Origin: Actibacterium sp. XHP0104
Lineage (GTDB): Bacteria > Pseudomonadota > Alphaproteobacteria > Rhodobacterales > Rhodobacteraceae
DNA: 64,000 bases
Assembly (NCBI RefSeq): GCF_025751515.1
Contig: NZ_JAOWLE010000004.1
Location: forward strand, 124,001-188,000
Direction: 5' to 3'
Shown here: piece after piece, positions 45,389 to 53,981 of the stretch
Layout of the letters: every line of letters begins with the position of its first letter
Numbering within the stretch: the first letter of the stretch is position 1
Translations under genes and position numbers: made by a program
The notes under the pieces: model-generated
Told to the model about the DNA's origin: nothing
The model's input: the letters and a program-made list of their open reading frames with translations, nothing else
Databases searched by the model: none

Positions 45389-46935
45389 CGCAGCCAGACC
45401 TCGACCCGGCGGTTCACCCGTGTGCCCCAGTCGGTGTCGTCACAGGCCATCGGCATCGCCGGCCCGTATCCGGCGACCCTCAGCCGAAACCGCGATTTGT
45501 CGGCCGCAAAGGCCGCGCGCAACACCAGCGCCCGCATCTGTTCGGCGCGTTTCAGCGAGGCCCGCTGCGCCGTCTGCCAATCCGCGCCGCCCTCGGCAAA
45601 ACCCACAAGGATCAGCTCTCGGCCGTCGAAAACACCGCTTTCCAGCGCCCGCGCCAGATCGGCCAGATCGCCAGCCGAATGCACATCCAGCACCTCGGCC
45701 CCGGGCCGGAACCGAAACGCATAGGTCAGACGCTGCGCGCCGTTCAGGTCGTTCAGCATGGATTGAACTTCGTTCAATGGCGCCCCGCCATCCGCCCCAC
45801 GCAGCGCGTTGGCCAGGCGCAGCCCCTGGTCGTTCAGCGCGATCACCTCGCGCCCGCGATCGACAAACCCGGCCTTGCGGATCACCACCTGCGCCGCCGG
45901 GGTCGACAGAAAGGCCAGGAACTCGCGCGCGAAAAGCGGCAGTTTCTGCGACGACGTATACAGCAACAGCGGCGCGCTGAACGGATAGTCGCCGGTTTTC
46001 AGCGTCCGCCGATCCAGCGGCAGCGCCATGCCGCAACCGCCCGTCAGCGCGATTGGCACCGCATTGCCCAGCTCAGACAGCCGCGTCACGCCCAGCGCCA
46101 GAGGGTCAGCCGCAACCCGGTCAACCAGATCGGCATCACGCAGATGGCGGGCGGAGGCGGGCTTCAGCGCCTGCCCGTGCAGCAGCTGGTCGCTGATCAC
46201 CTGCGCCAGCCCGTTGTGGTCATCGGGCAGATGCAGCGACACCGGCGCGGCTTGCGGCCCCCAATCGGTGGTCTCGCCGGTCAGATAGGCCGCCAGTTCC
46301 GGCACGGTCATCGCCGTCACCGGATTGCCCCGCGCCGTGACCGGCACCAGCGCATCCAGCGCCACGATCCGCGCCCGCGCCGGGTCGGCCAGATCGCCCA
46401 GCCCGGCCTCGGCGGCAAGGCGGGCCTCGTGCGGGCGCACCTCGCGCATGGCCATGACGATATCGGCCTCTTCGGCGATCAGATCGGCAAACCCCTCGGC
46501 GGTCGAGCTGATGCGAAACCCGATCCGGGCCAGCGGCTGGCGCGTGGCCTCGTCCAGCAGGTCGATGCGGAAATCGCTGTCACTGCTGACCACGCGGCGC
46601 AGCAACAGCCCACGGCGCGTGGCATAGGCCTCGACCAGCGCGGGCAGCAGCACCTCGCCCAGCGCGGGGGCGCCGGCAAAGGTGAACTCGGCCACGTAAT
46701 CGGCCAGATCGGGGCAGCCCGCCCCGGTGCAACGCACACCCTGCCCATCCAGAACCAGCGGGCCATAGGGCGTATCAACGCGGTAAAACTCGCCGTCAAA
46801 GCCCAGCAGCGTGCCGTGCAGCGTGATCCCGCCATCGCGCGAGGTCAGGGTGACATCTTGCGCCAGAGCGGCGGAAGAGAGGCCAAGAAAGCCAAGCGCG
46901 GCGAAAACCGCCGCGCCAAGAAATGTCCGGATCAT
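45385..46935 (-). CDS. Periplasmic solute-binding (PstS-like) and OmpA-domain fusion
   Basis: A 516-residue exported protein: signal peptide to ALA (residue ~25), a short N-terminal region (DVTLTSRDGGITLHGTLLGFDGE), a type II periplasmic-binding domain of phosphate-binder type from about 75 to 350 with FADLIAEEADIVMAMREV and LVPVTARGNPVTAMTVPELA, and an OmpA peptidoglycan-binding domain from about 400 ending WGTRVNRRVEVWLR. The combination suggests a cell-wall-anchored ligand binder. No ABC permease or kinase lies nearby, so its partner is unknown. Confidence 0.85.
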   Translation of the reverse strand: MIRTFLGAAVFAALGFLGLSSAALAQDVTLTSRDGGITLHGTLLGFDGEFYRVDTPYGPLVLDGQGVRCTGAGCPDLADYVAEFTFAGAPALGEVLLPALVEAYATRRGLLLRRVVSSDSDFRIDLLDEATRQPLARIGFRISSTAEGFADLIAEEADIVMAMREVRPHEARLAAEAGLGDLADPARARIVALDALVPVTARGNPVTAMTVPELAAYLTGETTDWGPQAAPVSLHLPDDHNGLAQVISDQLLHGQALKPASARHLRDADLVDRVAADPLALGVTRLSELGNAVPIALTGGCGMALPLDRRTLKTGDYPFSAPLLLYTSSQKLPLFAREFLAFLSTPAAQVVIRKAGFVDRGREVIALNDQGLRLANALRGADGGAPLNEVQSMLNDLNGAQRLTYAFRFRPGAEVLDVHSAGDLADLARALESGVFDGRELILVGFAEGGADWQTAQRASLKRAEQMRALVLRAAFAADKSRFRLRVAGYGPAMPMACDDTDWGTRVNRRVEVWLR

Positions 46936-46953
46936 GTCACCAGCTGTGTTGTC

Positions 46954-47994
46954 TTAGTTGCTGGCGACTTTCAGGTCTCGCAGCAGGTTTTTCAACACCA
47001 GAAATTCACCTGCGGCATCACATCCCGGCACCGACAGGTTGATCTCGCTGGCAGTCAGCGTGCCATCGGCCGCCGGTTGCAGGGTTTCGGCGATCAGGTC
47101 GCGCCCGCAATTGGCGGCGGTGACCTCGGCCTCGATGTTCAGGCGCACGACACCGTCCAGACGCTGCGGCCCGCGCGGATGGCTGTAAACCTCGGCCATG
47201 CGCGGATCGGCCAGGGTTTCGTCGCCCAGCCGCACCATGAATCCACCCTGCGCAGCCTCGGCGCGGGCGGCATCATGGGCGTTGCCCGCCCAGACATGGC
47301 CGGCGTCATCGTAATCGGCACCCATTTCAAACGCGTGAATCTGCACCCCGCTATGCCCCTGCCATTGCAGCGCGACACGATCATAGGCGGCGGCCTCGGG
47401 CATCTGGGCGGTGGCGGTCAGCAAGGGGCCATCTTCGACCTCGACGATAAACACCGGCAGGGTCGACAGCGCCGGCACATCGACGCTCAGGTCGCCCGTC
47501 ACCGAGTTGCGCAGGGCAAAACGCAGCCGATCCTGCACCACTTCAAGACGTGCCAGCGGCGCGCAAGAGGCCGTGATCGACAGGCGCACCATGCCACCCT
47601 CGATCGGGGTAGCGCTGAGTGCGTTTTCACAAGGCAGGCCGAATTCATTCAGGCCCAACCCGGCCCCACGCGGGGTGTTATAGCGCGGTTCCAACCCGGC
47701 AAGGCGCGTCGCCAGGGCAGAGGTCTGAGGGTCGAACCCAAGGGTTGCCGTGGCGAAACCCGGCTCGGCCGGCATTTTGACCGGCGCGGCACCGATCACG
47801 TCGGTATTTACGGGACGATTAAAATTGGCCTTGACGGCCGGACGGGCCACCGTGGCCGGTTGCTGCGATTTGACAGAGGCTTGCGGCACCACATTGCTTT
47901 GGGTGGCCCCGGCCTGAGATTGCACGAAATGCCCGGCCACAAAGGCCACGGCCATGGTCATCCCGGCGGAAATCAATCTGCGTTTAATCGTCAC
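46954..47994 (-). CDS. Hypothetical exported or membrane-anchored protein
   Basis: A 346-residue protein I cannot place in a named family; similar genes beside secA in Rhodobacterales are often called translocase only by proximity. Residues 9-27 (AGMTMAVAFVAGHFVQSQA) are a signal or anchor helix, followed by a Ser/Gln/Pro/Val-rich linker. The body is beta-rich with two cysteines (GLPCENALSA and SITASCAPLAR) that could pair, a further pair later (ANCGRDLIAE, SVPGCDAAGE), and QWQGHSGVQIHAFEMGADYDD. It is 18 bases upstream of the OmpA-fusion gene on the same strand. Confidence 0.65.
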   Translation of the reverse strand: MTIKRRLISAGMTMAVAFVAGHFVQSQAGATQSNVVPQASVKSQQPATVARPAVKANFNRPVNTDVIGAAPVKMPAEPGFATATLGFDPQTSALATRLAGLEPRYNTPRGAGLGLNEFGLPCENALSATPIEGGMVRLSITASCAPLARLEVVQDRLRFALRNSVTGDLSVDVPALSTLPVFIVEVEDGPLLTATAQMPEAAAYDRVALQWQGHSGVQIHAFEMGADYDDAGHVWAGNAHDAARAEAAQGGFMVRLGDETLADPRMAEVYSHPRGPQRLDGVVRLNIEAEVTAANCGRDLIAETLQPAADGTLTASEINLSVPGCDAAGEFLVLKNLLRDLKVASN

Positions 47995-48071
47995 AACACG
48001 ACCCCTTTCTTAACCTTTGGGGTCGAAATACCCGCGATTCTGGGCAATTGGATGGCGAATTCAGGGATTGT

Positions 48072-48096
48072 TGCGGCAGCCCGAACAACTGCCGCA
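48072..48096 (-). terminator. Hairpin after secA
   Basis: An 8-bp perfect stem TGCGGCAG/CTGCCGCA with a 9-base loop, 7 bases after the secA stop. No T tract follows, so termination is only suspected. Confidence 0.45.
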
Positions 48097-48103
48097 GCCT
48101 GAG

Positions 48104-50794
48104 TCAGATACGTCCGTGGCAATGCTTGAACTTGGTTCCAGAACCGCAGGGGCAGGGATCGTTGCGGCCCGGATTGCCCCAGGTGCTTTGATCGGTCTCG
48201 TCGAAACCATCGACCAGCGGCGCGGGCGCCTCTTGCGGGCCGGCATCGACAGGCGCCTGCGCGGCCTGCTGCTGAGCCATCATCTGGGCCATCATCTGGG
48301 CCTGTTCTTCCTCGGTCAGCGGGCGCACGCGGCCCAGCTGCTGGGACACCTGCTCGCGCAGGGCGTCCAGCATCGATTCGAACAGGGCAAAGGCCTCGGT
48401 CTTGTATTCGTTCAGCGGGTCACGCTGGGCATAGCCGCGGAACCCCACGACCGAACGCAGGTGATCCAGCGTCAGCAGATGCTCGCGCCACTTGCCGTCG
48501 ATGGTTTGCAGCAGCACCTGCTTTTCGATGTTGCGCATGGTCTCGGGGCCGAACTGTTCGGTCTTTTGCGCCATGGCGTCATCGCTGATCTGTTCCAGAC
48601 GCTCGCGGATCTCGTCGCCATCGACGCCCTCTTCGTCGGCCCAGTCGGCCACGGGCGCGTCGATGTTCAGACGGTCGATGATCGCGGCGCGCAGCCCCTC
48701 GACATCCCACTGATCGGCATAGGAGCGTTCGGGGATATATTCGTCGACCAGATCGTCGATCACCTGGTGGCGCATATCCTGCACGATCTCGGCCAGGTCG
48801 TTCGATTCCATGATCTCGCGGCGCTGGCCAAAGATGACCTTGCGCTGGTCGTTCATCACGTCGTCGAATTTCAGCAGGTTCTTGCGGATGTCAAAGTTGC
48901 GGCCCTCGACCTTGGCCTGCGCCTTTTCCAGCGACTTGTTGACCCAGGGGTGAACGATGGCCTCGCCTTCCTTCATGCCCAGCGTCGACAAGACCTTGTC
49001 CAGCCGTTCCGACCCAAAGATGCGCATCAGGTCATCTTCGAGCGACAGAAAGAACGACGACCGCCCCGGGTCGCCCTGACGGCCCGAACGACCGCGCAGC
49101 TGGTTGTCGATGCGGCGGCTTTCGTGACGCTCGGTGGCCAGAACGAACAGCCCGCCGGCATCCTTGACCGCCTGTTCATCGGCGGCGTGCTCGGCCTCGA
49201 TCCGGGCGCGGATCTCGTCGGGGTGCGCCTCGGGGTCGGCGGCGATGGCCTCCATCACCTTGAATTCGACATTGCCGCCCAGTTTGATGTCGGTGCCACG
49301 ACCGGCCATGTTGGTGGCGATGGTCACCGCGCCCAGCTTGCCGGCATCGGCCACGATCTGAGCCTCTTGTTCGTGGTGACGCGCGTTCAGCACGTTATGC
49401 GGCACGCCGGCCTTTTTCAGCAGGCCCGACAGCATCTCGGATTTCTCGATCGAGGTGGTCCCCACCAGGATCGGCTGACCCTTGGCGTTCGACTCTTTGA
49501 TCGCCTCGACGATGGCGGCGTATTTCTCGGCGGCGGTGCGGAACACCTGGTCATGATCGTCGATCCGCGCCACGGGACGGTTGGTCGGAACCTCGACCAC
49601 GCCCAGGCCATAGATCTCGGCAAATTCGTCCGCCTCGGTGACGGCGGTGCCGGTCATGCCGCCCAGCTTGGAATACAGGCGGAAATAGTTCTGGAAGGTC
49701 ACGCTGGCCAGCGTCACGTTCTCGGGGTGGATATGCACGCCCTCTTTGGCCTCGATCGCCTGGTGCAGACCGTCCGACAGACGCCGCCCGGCCATCATCC
49801 GGCCGGTGAATTCGTCGATCAGCATCACCTCGCTATTGCGGACGATGTAGTCCTTGTCTTTCTGGAACAGCACATGCGCCTTCAGCGCCTGCGTGGCGTG
49901 GTGCACGATGGTCGTGCTTTCGGGGTCATAGAGCGACTGGCCCTCGGGCAGGATGCCCAGGCGCGCCAGTTCCTGTTCCATGAACTCGTTGCCCTCGTCG
50001 GTAAAGGTGACGTTGCGGGACTTTTCATCCTTGGTGAAATGCGCGTCGGTCAGCGAGGGAATGACCTCGTTCAGCGTCACATACATCTCGGACCGGTCCT
50101 GGCTGGGCCCCGAGATGATCAGCGGCGTCCGGGCCTCGTCGATCAGAATACTGTCGACCTCGTCAACGATGGCAAAGTTATGCCCGCGCTGCGACATCTG
50201 CGACAGCTCGGCGCGCATGTTGTCGCGCAGGTAATCAAAGCCCAGCTCGTTGTTGGTGGCATAGGTCACATCGGCGGCATAGGCGGCCTTTTTCTCTTCT
50301 TCGGGCTGCTGCGGATAGACCACGCCGCAGGTCAGGCCCAGCTGGGCGTAAACCTTGCCCATCCATTCGGCGTCACGCTTGGCGAGGTAATCGTTGACGG
50401 TGACGATATGCACGCCCTTGCCGGTCAGCGCGTTCAGATAGGCCGGGAAGGTGGCGACCAGGGTCTTGCCCTCGCCGGTCTTCATCTCGGCGATATTGCC
50501 CTCATGCAGGAAAATGCCGCCCATCAGCTGGGTGTCGAATGCGCGCAGGCCCAGCGCCCGTTTCGCCGCCTCGCGGCAGTTGGCGAAGGCCTCGGGCAGC
50601 AGGGCGTCCAGGCTTTCGCCGTCCTGCGCGCGCTGCGCCAGCTCGCGGGTTTTTTCCTTCAGACCCTCATCGCTCAGCGCCACGAAATCTGGCTCTAGCG
50701 CGGTGATCTTGTCCACGATCGGTTTGGTGGCTTTGACTTTACGGTCGTTCGGTGTGCCAAATACCTTTTTGGCGATGGTTCCGATGCCCAGCAT
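48104..50794 (-). CDS. secA: Preprotein translocase ATPase SecA
   Basis: Pushes unfolded preproteins through SecYEG using ATP. The 896-residue protein has [21 protein letters not shown] (Walker A), the DEAD-like [38 protein letters not shown] in NBD2 and a C-terminal zinc-binding SEC-C motif [14 protein letters not shown] that contacts SecB. A promoter-like TTGACA-N17-TACATC and a hairpin with a T tract sit in its leader. Opposite-strand frames of similar length are shadows. Confidence 0.99.
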   Translation of the reverse strand: MLGIGTIAKKVFGTPNDRKVKATKPIVDKITALEPDFVALSDEGLKEKTRELAQRAQDGESLDALLPEAFANCREAAKRALGLRAFDTQLMGGIFLHEGNIAEMKTGEGKTLVATFPAYLNALTGKGVHIVTVNDYLAKRDAEWMGKVYAQLGLTCGVVYPQQPEEEKKAAYAADVTYATNNELGFDYLRDNMRAELSQMSQRGHNFAIVDEVDSILIDEARTPLIISGPSQDRSEMYVTLNEVIPSLTDAHFTKDEKSRNVTFTDEGNEFMEQELARLGILPEGQSLYDPESTTIVHHATQALKAHVLFQKDKDYIVRNSEVMLIDEFTGRMMAGRRLSDGLHQAIEAKEGVHIHPENVTLASVTFQNYFRLYSKLGGMTGTAVTEADEFAEIYGLGVVEVPTNRPVARIDDHDQVFRTAAEKYAAIVEAIKESNAKGQPILVGTTSIEKSEMLSGLLKKAGVPHNVLNARHHEQEAQIVADAGKLGAVTIATNMAGRGTDIKLGGNVEFKVMEAIAADPEAHPDEIRARIEAEHAADEQAVKDAGGLFVLATERHESRRIDNQLRGRSGRQGDPGRSSFFLSLEDDLMRIFGSERLDKVLSTLGMKEGEAIVHPWVNKSLEKAQAKVEGRNFDIRKNLLKFDDVMNDQRKVIFGQRREIMESNDLAEIVQDMRHQVIDDLVDEYIPERSYADQWDVEGLRAAIIDRLNIDAPVADWADEEGVDGDEIRERLEQISDDAMAQKTEQFGPETMRNIEKQVLLQTIDGKWREHLLTLDHLRSVVGFRGYAQRDPLNEYKTEAFALFESMLDALREQVSQQLGRVRPLTEEEQAQMMAQMMAQQQAAQAPVDAGPQEAPAPLVDGFDETDQSTWGNPGRNDPCPCGSGTKFKHCHGRI

Positions 50795-50878
50795 GTTTAC
50801 TCCGCGTGGTGGTCTTTGTCGGGATCGTGAAAGCGAACGCCTTGCCCACCCCGGCTGCCCCGCTTAGGTAGGGCAATG

Positions 50879-50943
50879 AAAAAAGGGCGGTCCGGCACTT
50901 TCGGACCTTGAAGCGATGTAAGCGCCCACCCATAGAGTGTCAA
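50879..50943 (-). promoter_or_regulatory. secA promoter and leader hairpin
   Basis: On the minus strand TTGACA (50943-50938), a 17-base spacer and TACATC (50920-50915) form a fair sigma-70-type promoter. Right after the expected start lie a 6-bp stem GGTCCG/CGGACC (50907-50889), GCCC and then six T (50884-50879). The hairpin and T run look like a short terminator, but it is very close to the RNA 5' end, so function is uncertain. Confidence 0.45.
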
Positions 50944-50981
50944 CGCCGCCGGGTCAGGTGGCCGGAAAAGGAGTTGCCAAG

Positions 50982-51827
50982 ATGCCGAATCTGATGAAAT
51001 CCGCGATGGTTGCCACGCTGGCGGTCGGCCTTGCCCTGCCCGCCCTGGCCGACGAGCCCACTGCAGACACCGTGATCGCCAGCGTCGGCGGCACCGATAT
51101 CACCCTGGGCCAGATGATCGTGATGACCGCGCAGCTGCCCGGCGAATACCAGGCCATGCCCGACGACGTGCTGTATCAGGCCGTGCTGGACCAGCTGGTG
51201 CGCCAGACCGCCGTCGCCCAGACCATCGAGGGCCAGCTGAGCCGCGAGGCCGAACTGGCGCTGGCCAACGAACGCCTGTCCTTCATGGCCAGCGAGGCGC
51301 TAAGCAAGATCGTCGCCGATGCTGTCACCGAAGAGGCCGTGCAGGCCGCCTATGACAAGGAATTCGCCGATATCGGGTCTGAAACCGAATACAACGCCTC
51401 GCATATCCTGGTCGAAACCGAAGACGCCGCGAAAGAGCTGAAGGCCGCGCTGGATGGCGGCGCCGATTTCGCCGAGCTGGCCAAGGAAAAATCGGTCGGG
51501 CCGTCCGGCCCCTCGGGCGGCGCGCTGGGCTGGTTCGGCGAGGGCGCGATGGTGAAACCCTTCGAAGACGCGGTGCTTGCGCTTGAGGTCGGGCAGATCT
51601 CGGAACCGGTGCAGACGCAGTTCGGCTGGCATGTCGTAATTCTGAATGAAACCCGTGCCAAAGAGGCCCCGGAACTGGACCTGGTGCGCGATCAGCTGGT
51701 CGCCCAGATTCAACAAGAGGTCGTCACGCAGGCCATTGATGAAATCGTTGAAAAAGCAGATGTTGTGCGCAACGAGCTAGAGATCGACCCCGCGCAGCTG
51801 CGCAACCGGGATCTGCTGGCCGAGTAA
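50982..51827 (+). CDS. Periplasmic parvulin-type peptidyl-prolyl isomerase
   Basis: A 281-residue PpiC-family foldase. The signal peptide (MVATLAVGLALPALA, cut before DEP) is followed by a SurA-like N-terminal helical part and the parvulin domain (about 130-230: YNASHILVETEDAAKELKAAL, GGALGWFGEGAMVKPFEDAV and FGWHVVILNE). ATG 50982 has AAGGAG upstream; the longer frame starts in the secA promoter region. It is divergent from secA and 17 bases upstream of argJ. Confidence 0.92.
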   Translation: MPNLMKSAMVATLAVGLALPALADEPTADTVIASVGGTDITLGQMIVMTAQLPGEYQAMPDDVLYQAVLDQLVRQTAVAQTIEGQLSREAELALANERLSFMASEALSKIVADAVTEEAVQAAYDKEFADIGSETEYNASHILVETEDAAKELKAALDGGADFAELAKEKSVGPSGPSGGALGWFGEGAMVKPFEDAVLALEVGQISEPVQTQFGWHVVILNETRAKEAPELDLVRDQLVAQIQQEVVTQAIDEIVEKADVVRNELEIDPAQLRNRDLLAE

Positions 51828-51844
51828 CTTGTTAGGGATAGAGC

Positions 51845-53224
51845 ATGCCCAAGAAAGACAAATCCAAATCCAAGTCCGTCACCAAACGCGAGGTCGAAGC
51901 CTTTGAGCGCGAAGTCGCCAAGCTGAGCAAGAAGGTGAAGACCAAGAAGAAGGCCAAGGCCAAAGTCGAGGCGCCCAAGGAAAAGCTGCAGATCATCTCG
52001 CCGCTGGCCCCCGCCGGCATGCCCGATCTGCCGATCATCAAGGGCGCCGAGTTTGCCGCCATCGCCGCCGGTGTGCGCTACAAGGGCCGGGTCGACGTGA
52101 TGCTGGCACGGCTGGCGCCCGGCACGCAGATGGCCGGGGCCTTTACCCGCTCGGCCACCCGCGCCGCGCCGGTGCTGGATTGCGAATCCAAGATCGGCCT
52201 GGCCGATGACGGCGCGGGCGCCGCGATCATCGTCAACGCGGGCAACGCCAACGCTTTTACCGGCGACAATGGCCGCAAGGCGGTCGAGGCCGTCACCGCT
52301 GGCGTCGCCGCCGCGACCCAGGTGCCGCAAAGCCGGGTGTTCTCGTCCTCGACCGGCGTGATCGGCGAGCCGCTGCCGCATGACCGCATCACCGCCGCGC
52401 TGGAAGACCTGACCGCCAACCTGTCGGAAACCGCCATGGCCGACGCCGCCCGCGCGATCATGACGACCGACACCTTCCCCAAGGCCTCGACCGCCAGCTT
52501 TGAGATCGACGGCAAGACCGTCAATATCGCCGGCATCGCCAAAGGGTCGGGCATGATCGCGCCCGACATGGCGACGATGCTGGTCTATATCTTTACCGAC
52601 GCGAAAATCGCCCGCGCCCCGCTACAGCGCATCCTGTCGCGCCTGACCAACGAGACCTTCAACAACATCACCGTCGACAGCGACACCTCGACCTCGGATA
52701 CGCTGTTGCTGGCCGCCACCGGCCAGTCCGAGGCGCCCGAAATCACCGACATGCGCGCCAAGCCGGCCCGTGATTTCGCCGCCGCGCTGAAATCCGTGAT
52801 GATGGACCTGGCCCACCAGGTGGTGCGTGACGGCGAAGGCGCCACCAAGTTCATCGAGGTTGCCGTGACCGGCGCCGCCAGCAATGCCGACGCTCGCAAG
52901 GTGGCCATGTCGATCGCCAACTCGCCGCTGGTGAAAACCGCCGCCGCCGGCGAAGACCCCAACTGGGGCCGCATCGTCGCCGCCGTGGGCAAGGCCGGCG
53001 CCAAGGCCGACCGCGATACTTTGTCGATCCGGTTCGGCGATCTGGTCGTGGCCGAGAAGGGCTGGGTCTCGTCCAGCTATTCCGAGGCCGACTGCGCCGC
53101 CTACATGAAGAACCCCGACCTGGTGTTCGGCGTCGACATGGGCCTCGGCCGCGGCAAGGCCACCGTGTGGACCTGCGACCTGACCCATCGCTATATCGAC
53201 ATCAACGCGGATTACCGGTCGTGA
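51845..53224 (+). CDS. argJ: Glutamate N-acetyltransferase/amino-acid acetyltransferase with lysine-rich N-terminus
   Basis: A bifunctional or monofunctional ornithine acetyltransferase of the arginine pathway. Homology begins near residue 51 (ISPLAPAGMPDLPIIKGAEFAA). The self-cleavage site is in KGSGMIAPDMATMLVYIFTDA, where the threonine becomes the N-terminal nucleophile of the beta chain. The family is usually about 400-415 residues; here 459 because of about 50 extra N-terminal residues, roughly 40% Lys (KDKSKSKSVTKREVEAF, KKVKTKKKAKAKVE). An AGGGA precedes the ATG at 51845, and no later ATG could give a complete enzyme. It is flanked by the parvulin and mutT genes. Confidence 0.93.
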   Translation: MPKKDKSKSKSVTKREVEAFEREVAKLSKKVKTKKKAKAKVEAPKEKLQIISPLAPAGMPDLPIIKGAEFAAIAAGVRYKGRVDVMLARLAPGTQMAGAFTRSATRAAPVLDCESKIGLADDGAGAAIIVNAGNANAFTGDNGRKAVEAVTAGVAAATQVPQSRVFSSSTGVIGEPLPHDRITAALEDLTANLSETAMADAARAIMTTDTFPKASTASFEIDGKTVNIAGIAKGSGMIAPDMATMLVYIFTDAKIARAPLQRILSRLTNETFNNITVDSDTSTSDTLLLAATGQSEAPEITDMRAKPARDFAAALKSVMMDLAHQVVRDGEGATKFIEVAVTGAASNADARKVAMSIANSPLVKTAAAGEDPNWGRIVAAVGKAGAKADRDTLSIRFGDLVVAEKGWVSSSYSEADCAAYMKNPDLVFGVDMGLGRGKATVWTCDLTHRYIDINADYRS

Positions 53225-53619
53225 AAACGGTTCTGGTCTCGGCGGTTGCGCTGATCGACATTGACGGGCGGGTGCTGCTGGCGCAGCGCCCCGAGGGGAA
53301 ATCCATGGCTGGTCTGTGGGAATTTCCCGGCGGCAAGGTCGAACCCGGCGAAACCCCCGAGGCCGCGCTGATCCGTGAGCTGCAAGAAGAGCTGGGCATC
53401 GACACCTGGCAGAGCTGCCTGGCGCCGCTGACCTTTGCCAGCCACAGTTATGACGACTTTCACCTGCTGATGCCGGTTTTCGCCTGCCGCAAATGGCAGG
53501 GAATCCCCCAGGCCCGCGAAGGCCAGGCGCTGAAATGGGTGCGCCCCAATGATCTGCGCAACTATCCTATGCCGCCAGCAGACGAGCCCCTAATTCCCGT
53601 ATTGCGCGACTGGCTGTAG
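53221..53619 (+). CDS. mutT: MutT-type 8-oxo-dGTP diphosphatase (Nudix)
   Basis: Removes oxidised guanine nucleotides before incorporation. The 132-residue Nudix protein has the box GKVEPGETPEAALIRELQEELGI (residues about 38-60) with catalytic glutamates intact. The start is GTG 53221, overlapping the argJ stop as GTGA, so it is translationally coupled to argJ. The upstream open frame inside argJ is rejected. Confidence 0.93.
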   Translation: MKTVLVSAVALIDIDGRVLLAQRPEGKSMAGLWEFPGGKVEPGETPEAALIRELQEELGIDTWQSCLAPLTFASHSYDDFHLLMPVFACRKWQGIPQAREGQALKWVRPNDLRNYPMPPADEPLIPVLRDWL

Positions 53620-53765
53620 CGCGCTCGCCGCAATTTCTTACGTTTGCAACGATTTCATGGGCGGATTCCCCAGATCTGCCCAAATAATCGGATGATTTTT
53701 CGCAGATTTTGTGTATTGTCTCCAAACTGTCACAAATCTTCATGTTTGCGAAAGTGGGGTCGCAC

Positions 53766-53906
53766 ATGATCAGAACGATCACGATCGGAAGCTGTGTTTC
53801 GATACAAGGGGCTTTCGTACGCAAGATGGCCAACGGCAACATTCAGGTGCGCGTTGGCGAAAAAATATACGAGGGACGCCCCGTAAAAGGCCGGTCTGCG
53901 GCCTGA
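53766..53906 (+). CDS. Small conserved-looking protein, 46 residues
   Basis: Function unknown. MIRTITIGSCVSIQGAFVRK starts the protein, followed by MANGNIQVRVGEKIYEGRPV; it looks like a compact beta-rich domain with a single Cys. GGGG sits 7 bases before the ATG at 53766, and a terminator follows within 25 bases of the stop. I recall close relatives of about 40-45 residues in many Rhodobacterales genomes. The 5' region has a long imperfect hairpin (GATTTTGTG 53705-53713 with CACAAATC 53731-53738, outer TTCGCA/TGCGAA), which may regulate it. A longer frame from 53709 is unlikely. Confidence 0.72.
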   Translation: MIRTITIGSCVSIQGAFVRKMANGNIQVRVGEKIYEGRPVKGRSAA

Positions 53907-53928
53907 GGCATTACCACTCATGGAAGAC

Positions 53929-53958
53929 AAAAAGGACGGCCGCGGGGCCGTCCTTTTT
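53929..53958. terminator. Bidirectional terminator between the small gene and infB
   Basis: A 13-bp perfect stem AAAAAGGACGGCC/GGCCGTCCTTTTT with a 4-base loop. It has five A on one side and five T on the other, so it can terminate both the plus-strand 46-residue gene and the minus-strand rimP-nusA-infB operon. Confidence 0.92.
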
Positions 53959-53981
53959 CATGTCTGCACTGAGGGCTGCGA

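Noticed and set aside
48017-50698. 893-codon open frame opposite secA
   Set aside because: It is entirely antisense to a certain gene, without ribosome-binding site or domain.
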